Shown one piece after another: positions 41,334-50,478 of a stretch of 64,000 nt of DNA. The translations under genes were made by a program, and so were the position numbers. The notes beneath the pieces were generated by a model. It saw only the letters and a program-made list of their open reading frames with translations, ran no database searches and was not told where the DNA came from. Each line of letters begins with the position of its first letter. Positions within the stretch are counted from its first letter, which is position 1. The stretch comes from Candidatus Moranbacteria bacterium RIFCSPHIGHO2_01_FULL_55_24 (GTDB lineage Bacteria > Patescibacteria > Paceibacteria > Moranbacterales > UBA1568): contig MFRW01000011.1 of assembly GCA_001786575.1 (NCBI GenBank), positions 557 to 64,556 on the forward strand, read 5' to 3'.

Positions 41334-41362
41334 AGCATAGCGCAAATAAAGGCTTCTTTCAA
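41334..41362 (-). promoter_or_regulatory. Promoter of murA-mreB
   Basis: On the minus strand TTGAAA (41357-41362), a 17-bp spacer and TATGCT (41334-41339), after the trxB terminator and 28 nt before murA. Confidence 0.65.
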
Positions 41363-41376
41363 GGGTAGAAAAGGCT

Positions 41377-41418
41377 AAAAAAAGCCCCGGAAGCCTCTCG
41401 TATGAGAAACTTCCAGGG
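41377..41418 (-). terminator. Terminator after trxB
   Basis: The minus-strand stem CCCTGGAAG/CTTCCGGGG (one internal mismatch) is followed by CTTTTTTT. Confidence 0.75.
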
Positions 41419-41485
41419 AATTCGAACGGCTTATGCCGAGTTCAAGCTGTACGGGAAAAAGAGGCGATCCCCCCGGACCTCTCTT

Positions 41486-42406
41486 TCAGGCGGATTTGCG
41501 GATATAGTCATAGGCCGAAAGGGCCGCTACTACCCCGTAGCCTGCGGAAATATTGTTCTGTTTGTAGAGCACATCCGTCGCGTCCCCCGTGGCGAATATG
41601 CCAGGCTGCGAAGTGGCAGCGGTCTTCCCGTCGACAATAATCTCTCCGCGCTCATTCATCTCCACTAATCCCTTGGCGAATTCAGTATTCGGGATCATGC
41701 CGATTTCTACGAACACGCCGTCGAGCGGAATCGTCTTTTCCTCACCGCTTTCCTTATCCTGGTAGCGGAGTCCGGTCACGATCTGCTCTCCGAGAATCTC
41801 TTGGGTCAGGGCCTGATAGATGACGCTCACCTTTTCCGACGCCAATACCTTCTCCTGTGTGATCTGATCCCCCTTCAGCTCGCCCGAACGCACGATGAGA
41901 ACGACTTCCTTGGCATACGGAAGAAGATCTTCTACCGCTTCCAGACCGGCATTCCCGCCGCCTACGACCGCGACCTTCTTGTCACGGAAGAACGGGGCAT
42001 CGCAGGTCGAGCAATAGACGACACCCTTCCCCGCGAACTTCTCTTCGCCAGGCACATCCAAGTGGCGATGGCGCCCGCCGGACGCGATGATCACCGTCTT
42101 CGTTTCATACTCGCCCTTCTCGCTCATGACCCGGTATCCGCCGGTTGGCAGCTCTTCTATCTTGGTGGCCCGCTCGCCGGTCCGGATCTCTATCCCTTCC
42201 TGCGCGCGCAAGTGTTTCTCCAAAGCCTGGGCGAACTCCCAGCCGGTAATCGATTCTGTCCCGATCCAGTTCTCGATCCCTGCGGATACGGTCGACTGGC
42301 TCTGGAAGTTCTCGGTAATGAAAAGCGTCTTCAGCTGCTTCCTCGCCGCATACACGCCCGCGGCTATTCCTCCCGGTCCGCCTCCGATAATGACCACGTC
42401 GTACAT
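41486..42406 (-). CDS. trxB: Thioredoxin reductase-like flavoprotein
   Basis: A 306-residue NAD(P)H-dependent flavoenzyme. FAD site IIGGGPGGIAAGVYAAR, redox-active disulfide C132/C135 in YCSTCDAP, nucleotide site VVGGGNAGLEAVEDL and the C-terminal FATGDATDV. The second site lacks the HRRD-type arginines of typical NADPH enzymes (it reads IVRSGELKGDQI), so NADH or another donor is possible. No thioredoxin gene is in the window. It ends at a terminator before murA. Confidence 0.93.
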   Translation of the reverse strand: MYDVVIIGGGPGGIAAGVYAARKQLKTLFITENFQSQSTVSAGIENWIGTESITGWEFAQALEKHLRAQEGIEIRTGERATKIEELPTGGYRVMSEKGEYETKTVIIASGGRHRHLDVPGEEKFAGKGVVYCSTCDAPFFRDKKVAVVGGGNAGLEAVEDLLPYAKEVVLIVRSGELKGDQITQEKVLASEKVSVIYQALTQEILGEQIVTGLRYQDKESGEEKTIPLDGVFVEIGMIPNTEFAKGLVEMNERGEIIVDGKTAATSQPGIFATGDATDVLYKQNNISAGYGVVAALSAYDYIRKSA

Positions 42407-42549
42407 AGTATTCAGAAATTCAAAAGTTAACAGAATGCCCTTGTCCAGCGGATGCGAGAGAACGATACGGTCTTTGAAATACTGACTTTCAAAAGCTTCC
42501 TCTGCCGCTTTCCTATTTTACCGCCCAAAAGAAAAAGTGTCTAAAACCC

Positions 42550-43947
42550 CTAAAGAAGGGCTTTGACCTGGTTCCGGAACTGGTCTCCGCGGTCGAATTC
42601 GTTTGAGAACACCCCGAAACTGGCCGCTCCGGGAGAGAGCAGCACGACATCCCCCGGCGCCTTCGCCGCCTCGGCTTCTGCGAGGGCTTCGGCCATGGAA
42701 CGCACCACGACATACTTTTCCTGGGCGCCGAGCCGCGCCAGGATCTTCTCGAGCTTGTCGGTACCGCCCCCTGCGAAGAGAATCGCTTTCTTCGCTTGCT
42801 TCGAAAGAGCGATGGCGAGAGCTTCGAAATCGAGTTCCTTGTCGCTCCCTCCTCCCACAAAAATGACCGGTGACCCGGCAAACGCCTTGAGTGCCGAAAG
42901 AGCCGCTTCAGGTATGGTGGCGGCACTGTCGTTGTAATAGCGCACCTGGTCCTTCTCACGCACGAATTCCAGCCGGTGCGGCACGCCGGCAAACGTCTCG
43001 ACGCCTTCGCGGATCATTTTCGGCTTGAGTCCATAAGCGAGACACGCAAGTGCGGCCGCCAAGACATTCCCGCGGTTGTGTTCTCCGGTAAGAGAAATCT
43101 TCTCGAGCGGGAACAAAACCTTATCGTGATCGGCTTCTCGCACGAAGAGGACGTTATTCTCTATCCAAGCGCCGCTCCCAGGGATACTCCCTCCGGCAGA
43201 AAACCAGAGCACGGAACCGGGGGCCTCCTCTGCCGCCTCGCGCACAGCGGGGTTATCCGCATTCGCGACAAGTATATCCTTCCCCTTTTGAAAACGGAAA
43301 ATATTCTTCTTGTCCTCCAGATATGCTTCAAGCGTCTTGTAGTAATTGAGGTGGTCAGGATAGAAGTTCGTGAAGACGGCGATGTGCGGACTCTTCTTGA
43401 GATCCTGAAGCGGCGAGAGTCGCCAAGAGGAAAGCTCGAATACTACGACCGCATCGGCTGTCGCCTTGGAAAGCTGGGAAAGTACGCCGACTTGGCTGAT
43501 CCCGGCGCGCACCACCTTCTTGCCGGCACGCTCCAGGATGTGTGCGATGAGGGAAGCCGTCGTCGTTTTCCCTTTCGTGCCCGTAACGCCGATGATCGGC
43601 GCCGGACAGAAACGGAAGAAGAGGCTCGAATCCATTTCCACGGGAACCTTGTGCTTCTTCGCCAAGAGAATATATTCGTTCTTCCACGAAATACCGGGAT
43701 TCTTCACGACCATATCCACCCGGGTGAAATCTTCCGGTCGGTACTGGCCTAAGACATACGTGATGTTCTTGTACTTCTTGAGCTTCTCGAGCGATGCCGC
43801 AAGTTCGCTCTTTTTCTTGATATCGGTCACGATGATCTCCCGCGCCCCGGCTTCTGCCAGGAACGCGACCGTGCCTACGCCCCCCATATTGAGGCCCAGG
43901 CCGAATACCGTAATACGCTTATTCTTGAGGAAAGACGGATTTTGCAT
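42550..43947 (-). CDS. murD: UDP-N-acetylmuramoyl-L-alanine--D-glutamate ligase
   Basis: A cytoplasmic Mur ligase adding D-Glu to UDP-MurNAc-L-Ala. It is 465 residues: N-terminal Rossmann-like domain (VFGLGLNMGGVGT), ATP-binding P-loop GVTGTKGKTT (residues 120-129), central ligase domain with HNRGNVLAA, and a C-terminal domain. Other mur ligases are outside the window. About 95 nt of unannotated sequence separates it from the D-aminoacylase-like gene upstream. Confidence 0.95.
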   Translation of the reverse strand: MQNPSFLKNKRITVFGLGLNMGGVGTVAFLAEAGAREIIVTDIKKKSELAASLEKLKKYKNITYVLGQYRPEDFTRVDMVVKNPGISWKNEYILLAKKHKVPVEMDSSLFFRFCPAPIIGVTGTKGKTTTASLIAHILERAGKKVVRAGISQVGVLSQLSKATADAVVVFELSSWRLSPLQDLKKSPHIAVFTNFYPDHLNYYKTLEAYLEDKKNIFRFQKGKDILVANADNPAVREAAEEAPGSVLWFSAGGSIPGSGAWIENNVLFVREADHDKVLFPLEKISLTGEHNRGNVLAAALACLAYGLKPKMIREGVETFAGVPHRLEFVREKDQVRYYNDSAATIPEAALSALKAFAGSPVIFVGGGSDKELDFEALAIALSKQAKKAILFAGGGTDKLEKILARLGAQEKYVVVRSMAEALAEAEAAKAPGDVVLLSPGAASFGVFSNEFDRGDQFRNQVKALL

Positions 43948-44040
43948 AGCAGGGTCTGTGAGAACCGAACATTACAGGAAAATTTCCCTCTTGGCAAGAC
44001 GAATTTTCGAGAAAAAAGAGGCTGATTTCCAGCTATTTTT

Positions 44041-45633
44041 CTACCAGGAGAACCAGCTTTGCTTCGAGCGCAAGACCTTTCCGCTGCGCACTTTTCCGAG
44101 CGTACCGTTCTCGAGGGCAAGGATTCCATTGATAGCCAAATGAGAGATGCCGACGGCATACTGATAGGGGTTTTCCATCGTCGCCAAGTCTTGGATCTTT
44201 TCGGGATCGAACACGACGACATCGGCCGCGAATCCCCTTACGAGTGCGCCGCGCTTCTCCAGACGGAATTTCTTCGCCGGAAGCCCGCTCATCTTGTGGA
44301 CCGCTTCCTCCCACGAAAGCGCTTTCTTTTCGCGCACGTATTCCGCGAAGACTTTCGGGAAGGTACCGAAGTTCCGCGGGTGCACCAGATCGCCGGTAGC
44401 CTTATGCGCTATCGAATAGCCGGCGCCGTTGCTCGAAATGATCGAGAACGGGTGCTGGATAGCCCGGAGCACATTCTTCGGCGAGAGCACTTCGAGCGAT
44501 ACGATGGCACGGCCATCGCTGGCAGACAGGAAATCGAGAACAGTCTCTTCAGGAGACTTCCCTTGGAGCGCCGCGATTTCGGATATGCGGCGGCGCGAAA
44601 GCATCTTGCTCAACGTCGATGCGGAGATGAGAATCCGGGAATAGTCTGTCGGTTTCTTCCGCATGTCCCGGAGCACCGCAGCGCGGACTTGTCCGTCTTT
44701 CAGCCGTTCGAGCATCATTTTCCGGCCGTCGCGGGTAATCCATTCCGGAAGGAGCGTATACAGAACCGAACCGGTAGTCGTGTACGGGTACACATCGAAA
44801 GAGACGTCGATACCGTTCAAGGCAGCCGTCTCGATGAGATTGAAAGCTTCGTCCATGAGGTGCCAGTTCTCTTCCCCGACTGCCTTGAGATGGGAGATGT
44901 GAAGCGGAATCTTGGTCTCGCGGGCGATCGTGATCGCCTCTTCGACGGCCTTTACCAGACCCGCTTCCTCATCGCGCACGTACGTAGCATAGACGCCATC
45001 CCGTTCCGCTACCTCGGAAACGAGCGTCATCAGTTCGCGAGCGCCGGCATCGCGGGCATGCGTATAGCGGAGGCCGGTAGAGAGCCCTATCCCTCCTTCT
45101 TTGAGGCCTATCTTGAGTAGGCGTTCCATGACAGAAATCTCCTCGGGAGTGATCGTCCGCGTCTCGTCCTTCATCGCCCCGCGGCGGAGCGTGCCATGGC
45201 CCACCAGCGTCGCGAAATTCGTCGCTGGGCGGCGGCGCTCGACAGCGGCCAGGAATTCCTTCATCGAAAGCCAGTTGAAGTTGATCTTCTGGATGTCGGT
45301 CCATTTCTGGATGGACCGTATGATGCCCGGCTCGGTCAATGGCGCGAGCGACGCTCCGGAATTCCCGCCGATGATCGTCGTCACTCCCTGATAGAGGAGA
45401 CTCTCCAGGCTCGGATTCGCCAAGAGCTGCCAATAGGTGTCCGAGTGGTTGTTGACATCGACAAATCCGGGAGTCACATACTGCCCTGCCGCATCGATGA
45501 CTTTCTCCGCCTGGGCATGGCGCAGCTCTCCGATGTCGGCGATTACTCCCTCTTTGATAGCCAAATCAGCCCGGTACATCGGCCGGCCGGTGCCATCGAT
45601 TATGGTGCCGTTCTTGATGAGGATGTCGTACAT
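44041..45633 (-). CDS. D-aminoacylase-like amidohydrolase with altered metal site
   Basis: A 530-residue protein with the full length and order of the N-acyl-D-amino-acid deacylase family: N-terminal beta domain (MYDILIKNGTIIDGTG), TIM barrel and closing ADVVVFDP strand. Family metal ligands are largely replaced. The HxH motif reads NNH (N61, H63), the bridging Cys of GNCG is S92, the His of ATH-x-R is Y218 and the Asp of SDG is N402. H248 is kept. Either it is catalytically inactive or it works differently. A role on D-amino-acid-containing wall fragments would fit the neighbouring murD but is inference. Confidence 0.88.
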   Translation of the reverse strand: MYDILIKNGTIIDGTGRPMYRADLAIKEGVIADIGELRHAQAEKVIDAAGQYVTPGFVDVNNHSDTYWQLLANPSLESLLYQGVTTIIGGNSGASLAPLTEPGIIRSIQKWTDIQKINFNWLSMKEFLAAVERRRPATNFATLVGHGTLRRGAMKDETRTITPEEISVMERLLKIGLKEGGIGLSTGLRYTHARDAGARELMTLVSEVAERDGVYATYVRDEEAGLVKAVEEAITIARETKIPLHISHLKAVGEENWHLMDEAFNLIETAALNGIDVSFDVYPYTTTGSVLYTLLPEWITRDGRKMMLERLKDGQVRAAVLRDMRKKPTDYSRILISASTLSKMLSRRRISEIAALQGKSPEETVLDFLSASDGRAIVSLEVLSPKNVLRAIQHPFSIISSNGAGYSIAHKATGDLVHPRNFGTFPKVFAEYVREKKALSWEEAVHKMSGLPAKKFRLEKRGALVRGFAADVVVFDPEKIQDLATMENPYQYAVGISHLAINGILALENGTLGKVRSGKVLRSKQSWFSW

Positions 45634-45664
45634 GGGATTTCGGAAAAGGAAGCGCCGCTCGCGC

Positions 45665-46693
45665 TTACTTTTTCCCGTTCTTGATAATTTTCTCTACCTC
45701 CTGCATGAAGGCCTTGTCTTTCTGGAGGATTTTCGGGACGAGGAGATGCGCATCTGCCGCTTCTTTCAGATCTTTCACCTTCGCGAGCGTGCCCCCCTTC
45801 GCGACCTCGAGAATCCGGTCGTATTCGGCCATGTCCGGCGTTGCGAAGCGCACATTACGGAAATCCTGGGTGGTGCCTGCGAGGACTACCTGCCCCGTAC
45901 GGGCCTCGGGAAGCATCTCGGCGAGAGCATTGCCGGAATTGCGGCTGTTCTTCATACTGGCCACTTTGACATTCCACTTCTCGTCATGCTTGAGCGTCTG
46001 ATCCGCATAGTGCATCGCATAGGCCGGGTCCACTTCGGCCACCTTGAGCATGAAGGCTTCGTTCATTTTCGCTTCTTTGGGAAGATTCTGCAGGAAGCTG
46101 CCAAGCGAATCGTGGTTCGTTTCGAGCTCATGGAGGAAACGGCTGAACTCGCCGATTTCCTTGGGACTTCCCTGAACGATGGCTTCTTGGCCGAAGCCCG
46201 AATCTTCCTTGAAGATGCTTTTGGGCGGCTCTGGAACTTTCGTTTCTTCGGCTGCCTCCGGCGCTTCTTCGGGAGCTGGCGCTGCCTCCTCCTTCGGCGC
46301 CTCTTGGGGTGCTTCTTCTTTTTTCGGAGCTTTCTTCTTTTCCGGGACAGCCTCTTCCTGCCTCTCCGGCACTTCGCCGCCAAGCGCTTCGAGCTCATCC
46401 TCCAGCTTCTTCCGCTGATTGATAAGAGCCAAGAGTTCTTCGTCTTCTTTGTCCGGCGTAATGTCCTTGTTGAGGGTCCCTATTTCCTGGAGAAGCTTCG
46501 CGCGCTTGCCTTCGAGCTCCGCTTTCGCCTCATCTTCGTGCTGTTTCGCTTCATAGGCTTGGCGCAGCTCATCGAGACGCTTCCGTTCAGCTAAAAACTC
46601 GAGTACCTGTTCATCTGACAAGTCCCCGAATTTTGTCTCGCGTATCTCTGCTAGACGTTCGTGATGTTTTGTTTCATCTGGTGCATTTCCCAT
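45665..46693 (-). CDS. Coiled-coil protein, unknown
   Basis: A 342-residue soluble protein: coiled coil (about residues 10-105), Pro/Ala/Glu/Lys-rich linker (108-160) and a helical C-terminal domain. In that domain EAFMLKVAEVDPAYAMHYAD followed by QTLKHDEKW resembles DUF4116-type repeats. The ATG at 46693 is chosen because AAGGAGG lies five bases upstream; a TTG 15 nt earlier would place that site inside the gene. It lies 18 nt after gapA and 31 nt before the D-aminoacylase-like gene. Confidence 0.78.
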   Translation of the reverse strand: MGNAPDETKHHERLAEIRETKFGDLSDEQVLEFLAERKRLDELRQAYEAKQHEDEAKAELEGKRAKLLQEIGTLNKDITPDKEDEELLALINQRKKLEDELEALGGEVPERQEEAVPEKKKAPKKEEAPQEAPKEEAAPAPEEAPEAAEETKVPEPPKSIFKEDSGFGQEAIVQGSPKEIGEFSRFLHELETNHDSLGSFLQNLPKEAKMNEAFMLKVAEVDPAYAMHYADQTLKHDEKWNVKVASMKNSRNSGNALAEMLPEARTGQVVLAGTTQDFRNVRFATPDMAEYDRILEVAKGGTLAKVKDLKEAADAHLLVPKILQKDKAFMQEVEKIIKNGKK

Positions 46694-46711
46694 AGGCCCT
46701 CCTTCCAAAAA

Positions 46712-47719
46712 CTAGACGGCAATATGCTCCGCCATTTCGATCAGGCGGTTCGAGTAACCCCATTCGTTATCATACCACGCCACCACTTTCACCAGATCGC
46801 CATCGATGACCTTCGTAAGCGACAGATCGACTATGCTTGAAAACGGATTGCCGATAAAGTCGGAAGAAACCAGCGGCTCTTCCGTTACCGCAAGCACTCC
46901 CTTGTAACGGGGCGATCCGGCAGCCGTCTTGAGCGCTTCATTGATGGCTTCCGCAGTAGTTTTTTTCTTGAGCAGGAAAGTGAAGTCCGTCAGCGAGACG
47001 ACCACTGTCGGGACCCGTATCGACAGTCCGTCAAAGCGGCCTTTGAGCTCCGGCATCACCTGGGTGACTGCAATCGCAGCACCGGTGGTCGTCGGTACGA
47101 TGTTCTGCGCGGCTGCGCGGGCGCGCCGGAGATCCTTGTGCGGCCCATCCTGCAGGTTCTGGTCGGCCGTATAAGAATGGATCGTCGTCATGAGTGCCTT
47201 TTCGATACCGAAGAGTTCGTGGATCACCTGGGCTACCGGAGCGAGCGAATTGGTCGTGCAGGAAGCGTTCGAAATCACCTTCTCTTCCCCGTAGCGGTCA
47301 TGATTCACCCCCATAAGGAAGGTGGGCACGCTCCCTTCTTCACCCTTCGAGGGAGCGGAGAGGATGACTTTTTTGGCGCCGGCATCAAGATGTTTCGAAG
47401 CGGCGTCCTTGTCGGTAAACCTTCCCGTACATTCGAGCACCACGTCTACCTGAAGTTTCCCCCACGGCAGCTTCTCCGGAACCGGTTCGGCATAGATCGG
47501 GTAACGCTTGCCGGAAACGACAAGCTCCGTCCCTTCCACGGAAACCTTCTCGCGGAAATGCCCGTAGGCCGTGTCGTACTGGAGGAGATGCGCCAGCACT
47601 CCCGCCTCGGTCAGGTCGTTGATCGCGACGACTTCCAAGTCCGGCTTCTGAAGAGCGATCTTGAAGGCCGCGCGGCCGATACGGCCGAACCCGTTGATAG
47701 CAATCCTTTTTTTCTGCAT
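46712..47719 (-). CDS. gapA: Glyceraldehyde-3-phosphate dehydrogenase, type I
   Basis: Oxidises glyceraldehyde-3-phosphate to 1,3-bisphosphoglycerate with NAD+. It is 335 residues. NAD-binding INGFGRIGRAAF, catalytic C154 in SNASCTTNS, and the C-terminal WYDNEWGYSNRL motif are all present. It follows fba by 21 nt and forms a glycolytic cluster with fba and tpiA. Confidence 0.98.
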   Translation of the reverse strand: MQKKRIAINGFGRIGRAAFKIALQKPDLEVVAINDLTEAGVLAHLLQYDTAYGHFREKVSVEGTELVVSGKRYPIYAEPVPEKLPWGKLQVDVVLECTGRFTDKDAASKHLDAGAKKVILSAPSKGEEGSVPTFLMGVNHDRYGEEKVISNASCTTNSLAPVAQVIHELFGIEKALMTTIHSYTADQNLQDGPHKDLRRARAAAQNIVPTTTGAAIAVTQVMPELKGRFDGLSIRVPTVVVSLTDFTFLLKKKTTAEAINEALKTAAGSPRYKGVLAVTEEPLVSSDFIGNPFSSIVDLSLTKVIDGDLVKVVAWYDNEWGYSNRLIEMAEHIAV

Positions 47720-47740
47720 ACGTTTTATCTTTACTCCTTT

Positions 47741-48598
47741 TTATGCCTTCCCCGCGCTGCCGAAGGCTTCGATTTTCTTCTTCACCGCTTCCTTGGTGTA
47801 CTCTCTCGCTGTTCCGAGAACTTTCCGCAGATCGGTCTCGTCTACTGACTGGAGCATCTCACGCATCCCGCCGATGAAAGCGAGACGGATCGCCGTATCG
47901 ACATTGAAACAGCTGATTCCGCGTTTGATCACCTCCGCGACACGCTCATTGTCCCAATCCGATGCTCCGTGGAGGACAAGCGGGAGCGAGACCAGGCTCT
48001 GGATCTTAGAGAGCCGCTCGTAGTCCGGCTCGCTCCGTTCCCGGAAGAATCCGTGGGCATTGCCGATAGCGACTGCGAGCGTATCGATGCCGGTCTCTTC
48101 GACAAAAGCTTTCGCCTGCTCGGGATCGGTCATGTACTGGTTCCAGTCCACCGTATCCATCTGCATCTCCCCGATATACGGGACATTTCCCAGTTCCGCT
48201 TGGACCGTGATTCCGCGGGCATGCGCGATCTCGACGATTTTCTTCGTCATCATGACGTTGTCGGCATATTCTTTGCGCGACCCATCATACATCACGGATG
48301 TGAATCCGATATCCATGGCCCGCTCGACGACTTCGAAACTTTTGCCGTGATCCAGATGGATTCCGACCGGGATATCCTTGGCATAGAATTCGGCGATGTT
48401 CGCGATGAGGTGGTAGATCCCGCGTCCGCCGGCGTATTCGAACGTCTTCTCGGTCACCTGCACGATGACGGGGGAAGACAGATCTTTGGCCGCCTCGATG
48501 ATAGCCTGGGTCGTTTCAAGGTTGATGGTATTGAAAGCGCCGACGGCGTATCCGCCCTCTTTCGCTTTCGCAAGGATGTCTTTGACATTGGTCAGCAT
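47741..48598 (-). CDS. fba: Class II fructose-bisphosphate aldolase
   Basis: Zinc-dependent cleavage of fructose-1,6-bisphosphate. It is 285 residues. Metal and substrate motifs: HLDHGKSFE, VMYDGSRKEYADN, QAELGNVPYIG, AIGNAHGFF and LVLHGASDW. The FNVDTAIR segment near the C-terminus binds phosphate. It lies between tpiA and gapA; no class I enzyme is seen. Confidence 0.96.
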   Translation of the reverse strand: MLTNVKDILAKAKEGGYAVGAFNTINLETTQAIIEAAKDLSSPVIVQVTEKTFEYAGGRGIYHLIANIAEFYAKDIPVGIHLDHGKSFEVVERAMDIGFTSVMYDGSRKEYADNVMMTKKIVEIAHARGITVQAELGNVPYIGEMQMDTVDWNQYMTDPEQAKAFVEETGIDTLAVAIGNAHGFFRERSEPDYERLSKIQSLVSLPLVLHGASDWDNERVAEVIKRGISCFNVDTAIRLAFIGGMREMLQSVDETDLRKVLGTAREYTKEAVKKKIEAFGSAGKA

Positions 48599-48610
48599 AG
48601 GTAGAGCATT

Positions 48611-49393
48611 TCAGGCTTCGAGAGAAAGCGCCTGTTCTTCGAAGAGAGCAAGCATCTTCACGATCTCATAAGGGAAGAGACTTTCGCGGCCGACGAGAAC
48701 CCCGTCCATCCCCGCTTCCCAGGATACCGCTCCGAGGAAAGAGCTTTTGACCGATCCTCCATAGAGTACCCGCACCCTTTCCGCGGCCTGGCTATCGAAC
48801 ATTTCGGCCAGAAGTTTCCGGATGAGCACTTTCACTTGAAGGATCTCGTTGGTCGTCGGGAGCGTGTCTGTTCCGATGGCCCAGCGCGGCTCATAGGCGA
48901 GAATGATCTTTTCGGCCTGGAGTTTGGAAAGGCCTTCGAAAACCGCCTGCACCTGGTGTTCCAAGACGCGATCGGTTTCGCCCTGCGCTCGCTCTTCTCC
49001 GGTCTCTCCTACGCAGACGATCGGCACCATGAGCGCCTTCAGTACGGCATGCGCCTTCTCCCGGACGATCCGGTCGTCTTCATTCCCGTATTGGCGCCGC
49101 TCGCTGTGACCGACAATCACGTATTCCACCCCGTCATTCTTGAGCATCACCGGCGAGAGCTCGCCGGTATAGGCGCCGCTCTTTTCCCAGAAGACATTCT
49201 GGGCACCCTTGGCGATACCTTGCGGCAATTCCGAAAACTCGTTCAGATAGAGCGCCGGCGGGCAAAGAACGCCAGCCGCATGTTCGAACTTCTTTCCGCT
49301 CATCTCACGCTGAAGCACCGAGAGATACTGACTCACCTCTTCACGCGATAACGGATTCATCTTCAGGTTCCCGACAATGAGAAAACGTGCCAT
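48611..49393 (-). CDS. tpiA: Triosephosphate isomerase
   Basis: Interconverts dihydroxyacetone phosphate and glyceraldehyde-3-phosphate. It is 260 residues, a TIM barrel with N-terminal GNLKMNPLS (catalytic Lys), VGHSERRQYG (catalytic His) and AYEPRWAIGTD (catalytic Glu); the VLYGGSVK phosphate motif is also present. It is 12 nt from fba. Confidence 0.98.
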   Translation of the reverse strand: MARFLIVGNLKMNPLSREEVSQYLSVLQREMSGKKFEHAAGVLCPPALYLNEFSELPQGIAKGAQNVFWEKSGAYTGELSPVMLKNDGVEYVIVGHSERRQYGNEDDRIVREKAHAVLKALMVPIVCVGETGEERAQGETDRVLEHQVQAVFEGLSKLQAEKIILAYEPRWAIGTDTLPTTNEILQVKVLIRKLLAEMFDSQAAERVRVLYGGSVKSSFLGAVSWEAGMDGVLVGRESLFPYEIVKMLALFEEQALSLEA

Positions 49394-49410
49394 AACAGAG
49401 TATCAGAAAA

Positions 49411-50436
49411 TTATTGAAGCTGCTTACGGAGGAATTCTGCCGAGACTTCCGGCAGGATAGTCGAGACTTCGATCCCGGTAGAGAGCTCGAAGCCCGCCCA
49501 AGTGGCCGTGCGCGGGATGATCTCTATATGCCACCGGTAGTGAGGATAATCGCTTCCGTCACAAGGAGCGGTGTGGATATAGAAGTTATACCCGGGATCA
49601 TTGAGTCCTTGATGAAGGGCCCGCAAGCTGGCCTGAAGCGCCTCGGCGCAGGCGAATTTCTCTTCATCGGTAATGCGCTCGAAGTACGGGTTATGGCGCT
49701 TGCCGACTACCCATATTTCGAATGCGGCTCGCGAAGCGAACGGGCAGAATGCCACGAAGTGTTCATTCTCGAAAATCAGCCGTTTCCTGGCTTCCAGTTC
49801 ATGCGCCACGATAACACTGAAAACGTCTTGCTTCGTGCTCCGATAGTAGCGTTCGGCACCGGCAAGATCCAAAGAAAGCCCCGGAGAAACGACTGGAATC
49901 GCGATGAGTTGGGAGTGCGGATGGAGAACCGATGCTCCGGAACCCTTGCCGTGATTATGGAAAATCTGGATGTATTTGACCGTCTTCTTGTTCATGAGCG
50001 CCAAGTAGCGCTCCTGATAAGCGTCGATCACTTCAGCGACCTGCCAGGTATCGAGGAGCGCGAGCGAACGCTTTGGGTCTCGGGTGACGATTATCTCATG
50101 GTGTCCGACACCGCTCATCGCGAAGTATGGGCCTTCCGAGAGATCTTTCGCCGTCCGGCTGTTTTGCACGACCGGAAACTTATTCGGAAAAACCCGCAAG
50201 CTCCAATCACCGTCATCGCGCCGATAGATAAGGACGTCCTTTTCTTGTCCGCTCGCTTCAGGGTCTTCAAAAGGATCGCTCTTAGGCTCTTGTACCGGCT
50301 GTTCCGCACTCACGAAATCGTCCGGCCGTTTCGCCCGCGCCGTCGCTATCACCACCCAATCCCCCGTGACGATATCCTGGCGGATTTCCGATTCAGAGGG
50401 ATGTGCTTTTTTGTTTTCTCCTTTTTTGACTGGCAT
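49411..50436 (-). CDS. galT: Galactose-1-phosphate uridylyltransferase-like protein
   Basis: A HIT-superfamily nucleotidyltransferase that exchanges UMP between UDP-glucose and a sugar-1-phosphate. It is 341 residues. The catalytic motif HPHSQ (H172, H174) follows HNHGKGSGASVL, and the N-terminal half has RVFPNKFPVV and HHEIIV. The true sugar (galactose or another hexose-1-phosphate) cannot be fixed. It is upstream of tpiA in the same direction and is likely to feed nucleotide sugars to the local glycosyltransferases (inference). Confidence 0.9.
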   Translation of the reverse strand: MPVKKGENKKAHPSESEIRQDIVTGDWVVIATARAKRPDDFVSAEQPVQEPKSDPFEDPEASGQEKDVLIYRRDDGDWSLRVFPNKFPVVQNSRTAKDLSEGPYFAMSGVGHHEIIVTRDPKRSLALLDTWQVAEVIDAYQERYLALMNKKTVKYIQIFHNHGKGSGASVLHPHSQLIAIPVVSPGLSLDLAGAERYYRSTKQDVFSVIVAHELEARKRLIFENEHFVAFCPFASRAAFEIWVVGKRHNPYFERITDEEKFACAEALQASLRALHQGLNDPGYNFYIHTAPCDGSDYPHYRWHIEIIPRTATWAGFELSTGIEVSTILPEVSAEFLRKQLQ

Positions 50437-50478
50437 TTTTTTCTTTTTGGTTTCGAAAGGAATGAGCCTGGCCGAACT

